A stretch of 64,000 nt of DNA, taken from NCBI GenBank assembly GCA_003222195.1, contig QHVB01000036.1:1-64000 (forward strand). Reading direction: 5' to 3'. The translations under genes and the position numbers were made by a program. This DNA is from Gemmatimonadota bacterium (lineage in GTDB: Bacteria > Gemmatimonadota > Gemmatimonadetes > Gemmatimonadales > GWC2-71-9). Below, piece by piece: positions 1-8,333 of the stretch (the stretch's first letter is position 1; every line of letters begins with the position of its first letter). The notes beneath the pieces are model-generated. The model saw nothing but the letters and a program-made list of their open reading frames with translations, did no database searches and was not told the DNA's origin.

Positions 1-1
1 G

Positions 2-1069
2 CCCGTACTCCAGGGCGCGGCGATCATGCTGCTGTTCGACAACACTCTCGGCACCCACTTCTTCGACCCCGTGGCGGGCGGCCAGGCGCTGCTGTGGCAG
101 CATCTGTTCTGGTTCTTCGGCCATCCCGAGGTCTACATCCTGATCCTGCCCGCGATGGGCATGGTCTCCGACATCATCGCCAACGGTAGCCGCAAGCCGA
201 TCTTCGGCTATCACTCGATGGTGTTCGCCATCATCGGGATCGCCTTCCTGGGCTGGATCGTGTGGGGCCACCACATGTTCATGAGCGGCATGAACCCGAC
301 TCTGGGGTCGACGTTCATGGTCTCGACGCTGCTCATCGCGGTGCCCTCGGCGATCAAGGTGTTCAACTGGCTGGGCACGATCTGGCGCGGCAACATCCGC
401 TTCCACGTGCCGATGCTCAATGCCCTTGGGTTCGTTTCCATGTTTACCATCGGAGGCTTGTCGGGAATCTTCATGGCCGCCACGCCGGTGGACATCCCGC
501 TTCACGATACGCAGTTCATCGTGGCGCACATCCACTACGTGCTGTTCGGCGGATCGCTGTTCGCACTGTTCGCGGCGATCACCTACTGGTATCCCAAGAT
601 GTTCGGCCGGATGATGAGCGAGCGGATTGGGAAGGTGCATTTCTGGCTCACGTTCATCTTCTACAACATGACGTTCTTCCCGATGCACATCATCGGGATG
701 GGCGGCCAGATGCGGCGCATCTACGATCCCACGATCTACACCTTCCTGAAGCCGCAGCAGCCGCTGAACGTGTTCATCTCGTATTCCGCTTTTGCGCTCT
801 TCGCCGTGCAGATCCTGTTCGCGTTCAACTTCCTGTGGAGCCTCAAATTCGGGAAAAAGGCACCGCAGAATCCCTGGGACGACAACGGCATGGAGTGGTC
901 GCTGCCGAATCCCGCGCCGCACGGCAACTGGGAGCGAACGCCCAACGTCTACCGCGGGCCGTATGAGTTCAGCGCACCCGAGGCCGGCGAGAAGGACTTC
1001 TTGCCGCAGTACCTGAAGCTGCCCACCGACCGCGATCCTGTGCCGGCGCCGCTGCCGGCCGGACATTGA
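2..1069 (+). CDS. ctaD: Cytochrome c oxidase subunit I, 5' end cut by the window edge
   Basis: Catalytic subunit of an aa3-type haem-copper terminal oxidase in the inner membrane: it reduces O2 to water and pumps protons. The frame is already open at base 2, so the N-terminal part lies outside the window. Seen: HPEVY at 122-136, where the His ligates CuB and the Tyr is cross-linked to it; the paired His of WGHHMF near 269 (CuB); and HIHY near 527-538, holding the haem ligands. [12 protein letters not shown] (about 338-373) is typical of family A oxidases. The C-terminus ends in a Pro-rich, soluble tail. It opens a ctaD-ctaE-ctaF-ctaB run with short spacers. Identification is secure; only the missing start is uncertain. 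Confidence 0.97.
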   Translation, partial: PVLQGAAIMLLFDNTLGTHFFDPVAGGQALLWQHLFWFFGHPEVYILILPAMGMVSDIIANGSRKPIFGYHSMVFAIIGIAFLGWIVWGHHMFMSGMNPTLGSTFMVSTLLIAVPSAIKVFNWLGTIWRGNIRFHVPMLNALGFVSMFTIGGLSGIFMAATPVDIPLHDTQFIVAHIHYVLFGGSLFALFAAITYWYPKMFGRMMSERIGKVHFWLTFIFYNMTFFPMHIIGMGGQMRRIYDPTIYTFLKPQQPLNVFISYSAFALFAVQILFAFNFLWSLKFGKKAPQNPWDDNGMEWSLPNPAPHGNWERTPNVYRGPYEFSAPEAGEKDFLPQYLKLPTDRDPVPAPLPAGH

Positions 1070-1082
1070 CCGGGAGAGTGCG

Positions 1083-1805
<723 letters not shown>

Positions 1806-1815
1806 GGCCCGGTTC

Positions 1816-2115
1816 ATGACTGCCACGAGCTCTCCCCACGCCAGCACCGAGCACAAGCGGCCGAATTACGTTCTGATTTGGCTGTATTTGTTCGTGCTCA
1901 CGGTCGCCGAGGTCGCGTTGGCGTTCGAGCTGCCGGTGTCGCGTAACGTGAAGTTGTTGTTGCTGCTCTTCCTCGCGGTCTGGAAGGCGCTGCTGGTGGC
2001 GCTGTTCTTCATGCATCTGAAGTTCGAGCGCTGGCGCCTGCGCCTGATCTTCATCGTCCCATTGCCGCTCGCCGCGATCCTCGTGACCGTGGTCATCATG
2101 GAGAAGGTCTGGTAG
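1816..2115 (+). CDS. ctaF: Cytochrome c oxidase subunit IV (bacterial, CtaF-like)
   Basis: Small accessory membrane subunit of the terminal oxidase, 99 residues. After a polar N-terminus there are three hydrophobic helices (about residues 18-36, 44-65 and 72-95), the arrangement of the prokaryotic COX4/CyoD-like family. The motif KALLVALFFMHLKFE (about residues 56-70) is characteristic. It begins 10 bases after ctaE. Its last codons contain GGAGAAGG, which may serve as the ribosome binding site of the following ctaB. Confidence 0.9.
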   Translation: MTATSSPHASTEHKRPNYVLIWLYLFVLTVAEVALAFELPVSRNVKLLLLLFLAVWKALLVALFFMHLKFERWRLRLIFIVPLPLAAILVTVVIMEKVW

Positions 2116-2117
2116 CG

Positions 2118-2960
2118 CTGCTCGAGCTGACCAAGCCTCGGATCACGCAGCTGGTGCTCCTCACCGCTGCCGCGGGTTTCTACCTCGGCGCGGAAGATCG
2201 GGTTGACCTGCTGTTGCTCGCCAACACGTTGATCGGCACGGCGTTGGTGGCAGGCGGCACGAACGCCTGGAACCAGATTCGCGAGCGCGACGTGGACAGC
2301 CGCATGGCGCGCACCCGCCGGCGGCCGCTGCCCTCCGGGCGTCTCACCACCAGGGCCGCGATCTGGTTTGCGTCGGCGATTACGGCGGGCGGTGTCGCGT
2401 ATCTCGGTGTGACGGTCAATGTGCTCACCGCCGCGCTTGCCCTCCTGACATTCGCGAGCTACGTGCTCCTGTACACGCCGTTAAAGCGGAAGACATCGCT
2501 GAACACGCTCGTCGGTGCGGTCCCGGGCGCGCTGCCCATCGTCGGTGGCTGGACCGCCGCCGGCGGCAGCCTCGGCGTCGCCGCCGCCGCGCTGTTCTGG
2601 ATTCTGTTTCTGTGGCAATTGCCGCACTTTCTCGCGCTCGCCTGGCTGTACCGCGATGACTACCGCGCGGGCGGCTTGCGAATGCTCAGTGTGGCCGACG
2701 ATGACGGCCGCGACACGGGCCGCATGGCGCTGCTGTACGCCGTGGCGTTGCTCCCCATCAGCCTGCTCCCGACGCTCCTCGGCGTGACCGGTGCGTGGTA
2801 CTTCTTTGGGGCCCTGCTTCTCGGTGTCGGGTACGTGGCGGCAGGCACCGGACTCCTCGTCGGCGCGACCCCCGCGCGCGCGTGGCGCCTCTTTTTCGTC
2901 TCGATTCTCTACCTGCCGGCACTCCTGACGTTGATGGTGCTGGACAAGGTGGCGGCATAG
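2118..2960 (+). CDS. ctaB: Protohaem IX farnesyltransferase (haem O synthase), probable non-ATG start
   Basis: UbiA-type membrane prenyltransferase that adds a farnesyl group to haem B, giving haem O, the precursor of haem A for this oxidase. About nine hydrophobic segments are visible. The first prenyl-diphosphate binding motif is NQIRERDVDSRM with RTRRRPLPSGR behind it (2271-2342); a second Asp-rich loop is YRDDYRAGG (2653 on). The first canonical start is GTG 2154, but the in-frame codons before it read LLELTKPRITQ, the conserved N-terminus of the family, and must be translated. No ATG, GTG or TTG precedes them in frame; CTG 2118 lies ten bases after GGAGAAGG and is my choice of start. Confidence 0.9.
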   Translation: MLELTKPRITQLVLLTAAAGFYLGAEDRVDLLLLANTLIGTALVAGGTNAWNQIRERDVDSRMARTRRRPLPSGRLTTRAAIWFASAITAGGVAYLGVTVNVLTAALALLTFASYVLLYTPLKRKTSLNTLVGAVPGALPIVGGWTAAGGSLGVAAAALFWILFLWQLPHFLALAWLYRDDYRAGGLRMLSVADDDGRDTGRMALLYAVALLPISLLPTLLGVTGAWYFFGALLLGVGYVAAGTGLLVGATPARAWRLFFVSILYLPALLTLMVLDKVAA

Positions 2961-2967
2961 CGATTTC

Positions 2968-3135
2968 ATGATCCCGTTTCATCGTGTGCTGATCACCACC
3001 GGCATCGCGTTCTGCGCCGGCTTCGCGCTCTGGTCGATCTGGCGCGGGGAGATGGCGTTGGGTCTCGCGTTTGCGGCGCTGGGCGTGGGGCTCACCTACT
3101 ACCTGCGTCACCTGCGACGCTTCATCGGCCGATGA
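2968..3135 (+). CDS. Small membrane protein after ctaB (55 aa)
   Basis: A short ORF with ATG seven bases after the ctaB stop. The 55 residues form two hydrophobic helices (about 7-23 and 29-45) separated by WRGEM and end in a basic tail RHLRRFIGR, so an inner-membrane protein with the C-terminus in the cytoplasm is likely. Its stop overlaps the next ATG (ATGA), as do many gene pairs here. I do not recognise the family. Position suggests a role in oxidase or haem A assembly, which is inference only. Confidence 0.6.
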   Translation: MIPFHRVLITTGIAFCAGFALWSIWRGEMALGLAFAALGVGLTYYLRHLRRFIGR

Positions 3136-3275
3136 ATCCGCACATCGATCTGATCTATTTCTTCAGCTCGCTGGTCATGGTGGCGCTCCCGCTGGGCGTC
3201 TTTGGCTGGCTGACGTATCGCGTCGTCAAGGCATATTGGCGCGACCAAAAAGCAGCGAGCAAGGCGCCGCGTTAG
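3132..3275 (+). CDS. Small single-pass membrane protein (47 aa)
   Basis: ORF overlapping the previous gene by ATGA. It has one clear transmembrane helix (about residues 7-29, FFSSLVMVALPLGVFGWLTY) and a charged tail VKAYWRDQKAASKAPR. It ends ten bases before the HemQ start, bridging the oxidase and haem genes into one transcription unit. The family is unknown. It could be a small oxidase-assembly or haem-trafficking protein, but nothing in the sequence proves this. Confidence 0.55.
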   Translation: MNPHIDLIYFFSSLVMVALPLGVFGWLTYRVVKAYWRDQKAASKAPR

Positions 3276-3285
3276 ATTCCCGCGT

Positions 3286-4350
3286 ATGGCTTCGGAAAAA
3301 CGGCAAGTCGTTCGATACGCGTTTTATAAGCTCGACCCCGCCTGGCGGCGCTTGACGGCCGAGCGGCAGGCCTCCGCGAAAATCGAATTCGGCGAGACGC
3401 TGGAGCGCTATAACGGCCGGCTGTTGCTGCGGCCGTACGGCCTCGTGGGAATTCGTGGCGACACGGACTTCCTGTTGTGGCAGGTGGCCGAAGATCTCGA
3501 CGCGCTCGTCGAGCTCCAAACGGCGCTGAACCGCACCGATCTTGGCGCCTATCTGTCGATCCCGTACAGCTACCTCGCGATGACGCGGCGCTCGATTTAC
3601 GAGTTTCCGGCAGATCCGAATCACGAGCAGCGCCTCGTCATTCAGCCCAGTGCGGCGAAGTACCTGTTCGTCTATCCGTTCATCAAGACGCGCCCCTGGT
3701 ACGCGTTGCCCAAGCCGGAACGGCAGCGGATGATGGACGAGCACGTCCGCGTCGGCCGCAAGTACCCCGCGATTCGTTTGAATACGACCTACTCCTATGG
3801 CCTCGACGACCAGGAGTTCATCGTCGCCTTCGAGGGTGACAATCCCGGCGAGTTTCTCGATCTGGTGATGGAGCTGCGTGAGAGCGAGGCGTCGTCGTAC
3901 ACGCTGCGCGATACGCCGACATTCACCTGCGTCCAGATGTCCCTGTGGGACATGCTCGATACCCTCGGCGGCGCGGGCTCAGCGGATGCTGTGGCGCGGC
4001 GTCCCGCGAGAGCCGACGGTTTCACGCCCGTCGCCAATCTGTCCGAGCTGCCGCCCGGCACCGCCAAACGCGTGTACGCGGCCAACGAAGCAGTCGCGCT
4101 GTTCAACGTGAATGGCACCGTCTACGCCATTGCCAACCGCTGCACGCACGCGCGCGCCAGCCTGTCCGAGGGCACGGTCGATGCCGCGCGCTGCGCGGTG
4201 ACGTGCCCCTGGCACGAGGGCGTGTTTTCGCTCGAGACCGGCCGCGTGCTGGGTGGTCCGCCCGTTCACCCCGTGGCGGCGTTCCAGGTAAAACTGGACG
4301 GCGACACCATCCTGATCGCTCACGAGGCCCGCGAAGCTGCGATTTCTTAA
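3286..4350 (+). CDS. chdC: HemQ-type coprohaem decarboxylase fused to a C-terminal Rieske [2Fe-2S] domain
   Basis: Residues 1 to about 225 are a chlorite-dismutase-family HemQ/ChdC domain, the enzyme that decarboxylates Fe-coproporphyrin III to haem b. Tyr130 in FVYPFIKTRPWY matches the catalytic tyrosine and His153 in DEHVRVGRKYP the axial haem ligand. A linker leads to a Rieske/NirD-like domain (about 245-345) with ligands Cys286-Thr-His288 and Cys307-Pro-Trp-His310. Stand-alone HemQ proteins are about 250 residues, so this 354-residue protein is a genuine fusion in one open frame. It heads the chdC-hemE-cpfC-cgoX run, which fits the coproporphyrin-dependent route. The Rieske part may shuttle electrons or sense redox state (inference). 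Confidence 0.93.
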   Translation: MASEKRQVVRYAFYKLDPAWRRLTAERQASAKIEFGETLERYNGRLLLRPYGLVGIRGDTDFLLWQVAEDLDALVELQTALNRTDLGAYLSIPYSYLAMTRRSIYEFPADPNHEQRLVIQPSAAKYLFVYPFIKTRPWYALPKPERQRMMDEHVRVGRKYPAIRLNTTYSYGLDDQEFIVAFEGDNPGEFLDLVMELRESEASSYTLRDTPTFTCVQMSLWDMLDTLGGAGSADAVARRPARADGFTPVANLSELPPGTAKRVYAANEAVALFNVNGTVYAIANRCTHARASLSEGTVDAARCAVTCPWHEGVFSLETGRVLGGPPVHPVAAFQVKLDGDTILIAHEAREAAIS

Positions 4351-5347
4351 AGCGTGCCGTCGGGAGCGTACCGACGTCACTCCAGTGTGGTTCATGCGGC
4401 AGGCGGGGCGATACATGTCCCAGTACCGCAAGCTCCGCCGGCGTCACTCGATCCTCGACCTGTGCCATAGCCCCGAGCTCGCCGCGGCCGTTACGCTGCA
4501 GCCGGTCGAGCGGCTCGGCGTCGATGCCGCGATCATCTTCGCCGACATCCTGCTGCCGTTCGAGCCGCTGCGCCTCGGTTTGCGCTTTGCGAGCGGCGAG
4601 GGCCCGGTCATCGATCGCCCGATCCGAGATGCTGGGGATGTCGAGCGGCTGCCGTCGTTCAATGTGGAGGCTGAGCTCGGGTTCGTGCTCGACGCGATTC
4701 GCCTGGCGCGTCGCGCCCTGCCCGCGGACGTGCCGCTCATTGGGTTCGCCGGCGCGCCGTTCACACTGGCGAGTTACGCGATTGAAGGCGGAGCCAGCCG
4801 CACGTTCACCAAGACCAAGCAGTTGATGTACCAGGCACCAGACACCTGGCACCTGCTTTTGAGCAAGCTCGCCGACCTCGTGGGCCTGTACCTGGCAGCC
4901 CAAGCGCGCGCCGGCGCGCAGGCGCTGCAGCTGTTCGACAGCTGGGTCGGTTGCCTCTCGCCCGACGACTACCGCACCTACGTGCAGCCGCACAGTCGCA
5001 AGGCGCTCACGCTCGCCAAAGACGCGGGCGTGCCGCTCATTCACTTTGGCACGGGGACCGCCACATTCCTCGAAGATTTCACGGCGGCGGGCGGCGACGT
5101 CATCAGCGTCGATTGGCGAATCCCGCTCGACGCCGCGTGGTCGCGCATCGGCGATCGGGCGATCCAAGGCAATCTCGATCCGGCGGCGCTGTTAGCCCCC
5201 GCGGGCGAGCGCACGCGCCAGGTCCGCGACATCCTCGCGCGCGCGGGGCGACGGGCCGGCCACATTTTCAATCTCGGCCACGGCGTGCTGCCCGAGACCG
5301 ATGTCGCGGCGATCCGGGCGGTCGTGGACCTGGTGCATGGCGGCTGA
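4337..5347 (+). CDS. hemE: Uroporphyrinogen decarboxylase, probable CTG start
   Basis: Decarboxylates uroporphyrinogen III to coproporphyrinogen III in the cytoplasm, supplying the next haem enzymes. The first canonical start in frame is GTG 4385 (VWFMRQAGRYM), but the preceding codons read FLKACRRERTDVTP, the usual N-terminus of the family. A stop at 4313 closes the frame above, and no ATG/GTG/TTG lies between, so CTG 4337, overlapping the HemQ end by 14 bases, is the best candidate (336 aa). Other family motifs: IFADILLPFEPL (D near residue 70), GFAGAPFTLASY, and the C-terminal NLGHGVLPET. The segment at 4834-4855 nearly repeats an intergenic array at 54797. Confidence 0.93.
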   Translation: MRFLKACRRERTDVTPVWFMRQAGRYMSQYRKLRRRHSILDLCHSPELAAAVTLQPVERLGVDAAIIFADILLPFEPLRLGLRFASGEGPVIDRPIRDAGDVERLPSFNVEAELGFVLDAIRLARRALPADVPLIGFAGAPFTLASYAIEGGASRTFTKTKQLMYQAPDTWHLLLSKLADLVGLYLAAQARAGAQALQLFDSWVGCLSPDDYRTYVQPHSRKALTLAKDAGVPLIHFGTGTATFLEDFTAAGGDVISVDWRIPLDAAWSRIGDRAIQGNLDPAALLAPAGERTRQVRDILARAGRRAGHIFNLGHGVLPETDVAAIRAVVDLVHGG

Positions 5348-6260
5348 CCAGCTCGCCGTGCTGCTCATGGCGTACGGGGGACCCGGCAATCTCGCCGAGG
5401 TGGAGCCGTATCTCCTGGATGTTCGCGGCGGGCGCCCCACCAAGCCGCAGCTCGTCGAAGAAATCCGCGCGCGCTACGCGCGCATCGGTGGACGCTCACC
5501 CATTCTAGAGCACACGCGCGCCCAGGCGGCGGGCGTGGGGCGCGCGCTCGGGACGGGCTTTCGCACGTACGTGGGGATGCGGCACTGGCATCCCTACATC
5601 AAGGACTCGGTCGCCGAGATCAGACGGGCCGGCACCCAGCGCGTTGTGGGTGTCGTGATGGCGCCGCACTACTCCGGCATGTCGGTCGGTGCGTATGAAA
5701 AGAAGTTGCTGGAGGCGGCGCATGAGAGCGAGCCGCTCGAGGTCGCGCTGGTGCGAAGTTGGTGGGAACAGCCTGCGTTTCTCGACACCATGGCGAATCG
5801 CGTGCGGCAGGCGCTGCAACGCTTCCCGAAGCCTTCCGAGGTGCAGGTCATCTTCACGGCTCATAGCCTCCCGGAGCGCATTCTCGCGGCGGGCGACCCG
5901 TACCCGGAGGAACTGAAGGCGAGCGCGGCGGAAGTCGCGCGGCGACTCGAGCTGGGCGAGTGGCACTTCGCCTACCAGAGCGCGGGCGCGACCAACGAGC
6001 CATGGCTCGGCCCGGACGCTGCAGAGCTGATGACGAAGCTGGCCCGCGAGAAACGGGCGGACGCCATGCTGCTCGTGCCGATCGGCTTCGTCTGCGACCA
6101 CGTCGAGATTCTGTACGACATCGACATCGAATACCAGGCACTCGCCAGGCGGCTCGGCGTGCAGCTCGAACGAACGGCGTCCTTGAACGACGATCCCGGC
6201 CTCGTCGCCGCCGTCGCGCAAGTCGTGAAGCATGCGGCAGCCGAGCGAGACTGGCTGTGA
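5337..6260 (+). CDS. cpfC: Ferrochelatase (probably coproporphyrin III ferrochelatase)
   Basis: Inserts Fe2+ into a porphyrin. With HemQ and HemY beside it, the likely substrate is coproporphyrin III, as in the monoderm-type route; the sequence alone does not prove that. The 307-residue protein starts at ATG 5337 inside the hemE end; the N-terminus LAVLLMAYGGPGN is typical. The catalytic His is His176 in IFTAHSLPER and the paired Glu is Glu257 in FVCDHVEILYD. No C-terminal membrane helix is present. The stop overlaps the GTG start of the next gene. Confidence 0.94.
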   Translation: MAADQLAVLLMAYGGPGNLAEVEPYLLDVRGGRPTKPQLVEEIRARYARIGGRSPILEHTRAQAAGVGRALGTGFRTYVGMRHWHPYIKDSVAEIRRAGTQRVVGVVMAPHYSGMSVGAYEKKLLEAAHESEPLEVALVRSWWEQPAFLDTMANRVRQALQRFPKPSEVQVIFTAHSLPERILAAGDPYPEELKASAAEVARRLELGEWHFAYQSAGATNEPWLGPDAAELMTKLAREKRADAMLLVPIGFVCDHVEILYDIDIEYQALARRLGVQLERTASLNDDPGLVAAVAQVVKHAAAERDWL

Positions 6261-7309
6261 AGGTCATCGTTGTGGGCGCTGGAATCGCCGGGCTGGCCGC
6301 CGCGTGGGAGCTGGTGCGGGCAGGTGTTGGCGACGTCACCGTACTCGAAAGCGAGCGCCGGGCGGGCGGCGTGATCGTGACCGAGCACGTTCAGGAGTTT
6401 ATCGTCGAGGGCGGACCCGACGGCTTTCTCGCAGGGGAGCCTGAGTTACCTGCGCTCGCGACTGAGCTGGGCATCGCAGACCGTGTCGTCAACCAGCAGG
6501 CGCGCGGGACGGCGCTGTGGAATGGGAGGGAGCTGGCGCCGCTCGATGAAGGTCGCGCCGCAGCATTGCTGGGCATCGATGCGACGAAAGCGGACGTTGC
6601 CGCCGGGTTTCGTAGCTTCGCCGGAGGGATGGCGGAGCCGGTCGCGGCGCTTGTGCAGCGGCTCGCTGGTGTGGTGCGCTTCGCGCAGGGAGTGGCGGGC
6701 CTGGTCTCCAAACGCAAGCGCTGGCACCTGGCGATCACAGGCGGCTCAGCCCACGATGCGGATGGCGTCGTGCTCGCTCTGCCCGCCTACGCCGCCGGCC
6801 GCCTGCTCGAGGCGATTGGTGTTGCGCACGGGCGCGCGCTTGGGGAGGTCGTGTACGTGCCGAGCATCACGGTGTCGCTGGCGTATCGCGACGCGCAGAT
6901 CACCAAGCCGTTGCAAGGGTCGGGGTTCGTCGTCGAATCGCCCGAGCAGATCCGCGCGTGCACCTACGCGTCATCCAAGTTCCACGGTCGGGCTCCGGCG
7001 GGACACGTGCTCCTTCGTGCCTACCTCCCACCAACGGACGACGACCCGGCGAAGATCGCGCACACACAGCTCGCCATAATCCTCGGAATTCGCGGCGAGC
7101 CGCTCTGGTCGCGGGTGTTCTACTGGAACCGCGGACTGCCGCGCTACCGTCTCGGGCATCGAGACCATGTCGCCGAGGTTCGTCATCGGCTGGCTCGACT
7201 CCCGCCCCTGGCGATCGCAGGGGCGGGCTATGACGGAGCAGGGGTCTCGGCGTGCGTCCGGTCGGGACGAGACGCCGGTCGCCTCATCTCACGCCTGATG
7301 GCTCGTTGA
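6257..7309 (+). CDS. cgoX: HemY/CgoX-like porphyrinogen oxidase, internally shortened
   Basis: FAD-dependent oxidase that aromatises coproporphyrinogen III or protoporphyrinogen IX. The start is GTG 6257, overlapping the ferrochelatase stop. The Rossmann motif VVGAGIAGLAAAWEL (residues 4-18) and the GGPDGFLA motif (about 53-60) are clear, and the C-terminus has the FAD-closing stretch GAGYDGAGVSACVRSGRDAGRL. The protein is only 350 residues, while HemY proteins are usually about 450-480. The missing part is the middle, between GRELAPL (about residue 95) and SFAGGM (about 122), where the substrate and membrane-binding region normally lies. It may be a diverged minimal form or have lost activity. 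Its end overlaps the convergent monooxygenase by 26 bases. Confidence 0.85.
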   Translation: MKVIVVGAGIAGLAAAWELVRAGVGDVTVLESERRAGGVIVTEHVQEFIVEGGPDGFLAGEPELPALATELGIADRVVNQQARGTALWNGRELAPLDEGRAAALLGIDATKADVAAGFRSFAGGMAEPVAALVQRLAGVVRFAQGVAGLVSKRKRWHLAITGGSAHDADGVVLALPAYAAGRLLEAIGVAHGRALGEVVYVPSITVSLAYRDAQITKPLQGSGFVVESPEQIRACTYASSKFHGRAPAGHVLLRAYLPPTDDDPAKIAHTQLAIILGIRGEPLWSRVFYWNRGLPRYRLGHRDHVAEVRHRLARLPPLAIAGAGYDGAGVSACVRSGRDAGRLISRLMAR

Positions 7310-8333
7310 CGAGCGGGATCACCGCTTCGGCGAACCGCTCCATCTCCTCGAGCTGCGGGCTGAATTGCAGCAGCAAGAGATCGACCCCCGCCTGCTCGAA
7401 GTCCCGGATTCGTTCGGCGATTTGCTCCGGCGTTCCCGTCAGCCCCGCCTTCAGTCCTCGATTTGAAACCGAGTAGTCCTCCAGACTCACCCGCTGCTCG
7501 AGCTGGGTATTCGCGAGCCACTGCTCGTAATTGGCATAGCCGGCCGCGTTCTGGCGGACGTCGGTGATCCGCTCGATCTCACGACGGGCAGCGGGCTCCG
7601 TGGCGCGGCACACGACGTAACCGGCGACTCCATAGACCAGAGGCTCGAGCCCCCCCCCGTTCGTCTCGCGCAACGCCTGCATGTCGCTGATCTTTGCCGC
7701 GACGCGCTCCGGTGGGTCGCCATGCATGAGGTACCCGTCGCAGGATCGGGCAATCAGCGATTTCGCCGCCGGCGACTCTCCTCCGGCGTACACCGTCGGG
7801 CGCGGCCGGCGGGTGGGCTTCGGTTCGAGAATCGCATTCTCGACTCGGTAGTATTTGCCCGTGAAGCTGAACCGCGGCTGTGACCAGAGCCCATCCACCA
7901 CCGCCAGCCACTCGGCAGTCCGGGCGTAGCGCGCGTCGTGCGTGTCGAACTCCACGCCGTACTGCTTCGCTTCCTCGGCCCACCATGACGAGACGACATT
8001 CAGCGACAGCCGGCCACCCGAGATATGGTCGATGTTGGCCGCCTGCTTGGCGAGCAGGGCGGGCGGGTGGAATGTGGGCCGCACCGCCACCATCAACTCG
8101 AGCCGGTCAGTGACCGCCGCGAGGGCGGCGGCGGTGGACCAGGCATCCAGCGCGGGCGCTTCAGGTCCCTTGATGTCATTGAGATTCAATTCGGCGATGA
8201 GCGTGAGATCGAAACCCGACCGCTCGCTCGCGCGCGCGAGCCGGCGGACATAGGACCACTCGGCTTCCATGCGCTCGTCCTCGACATTGCGCAGCCACCC
8301 GCCGAACACCGGCAACCAATATCCGAAGCGCAT
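7284..8333 (-). CDS. LLM-class FMNH2-dependent monooxygenase (SsuD/SfnG-like)
   Basis: A luciferase-like alpha/beta-barrel monooxygenase of 349 residues that uses reduced flavin and O2. The N-terminus FGYWLPVFGGW, the region FDLTLIAELNLND, RLSLNVVSSWW with GVEFDTHDARYARTAEWL, and the closing FDLLLLQFSP-like segment match the alkanesulfonate/dimethylsulfone monooxygenase branch. It is the last gene of a three-gene operon; its ATG overlaps the ATP-grasp stop (TGATG). The first gene of the operon encodes an FMN reductase, the usual partner of such two-component enzymes. The substrate is not deducible: organosulfur compounds are likely by family, but the ATP-grasp gene suggests another product. 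Confidence 0.88.
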   Translation of the reverse strand: MRFGYWLPVFGGWLRNVEDERMEAEWSYVRRLARASERSGFDLTLIAELNLNDIKGPEAPALDAWSTAAALAAVTDRLELMVAVRPTFHPPALLAKQAANIDHISGGRLSLNVVSSWWAEEAKQYGVEFDTHDARYARTAEWLAVVDGLWSQPRFSFTGKYYRVENAILEPKPTRRPRPTVYAGGESPAAKSLIARSCDGYLMHGDPPERVAAKISDMQALRETNGGGLEPLVYGVAGYVVCRATEPAARREIERITDVRQNAAGYANYEQWLANTQLEQRVSLEDYSVSNRGLKAGLTGTPEQIAERIRDFEQAGVDLLLLQFSPQLEEMERFAEAVIPLVNEPSGVR

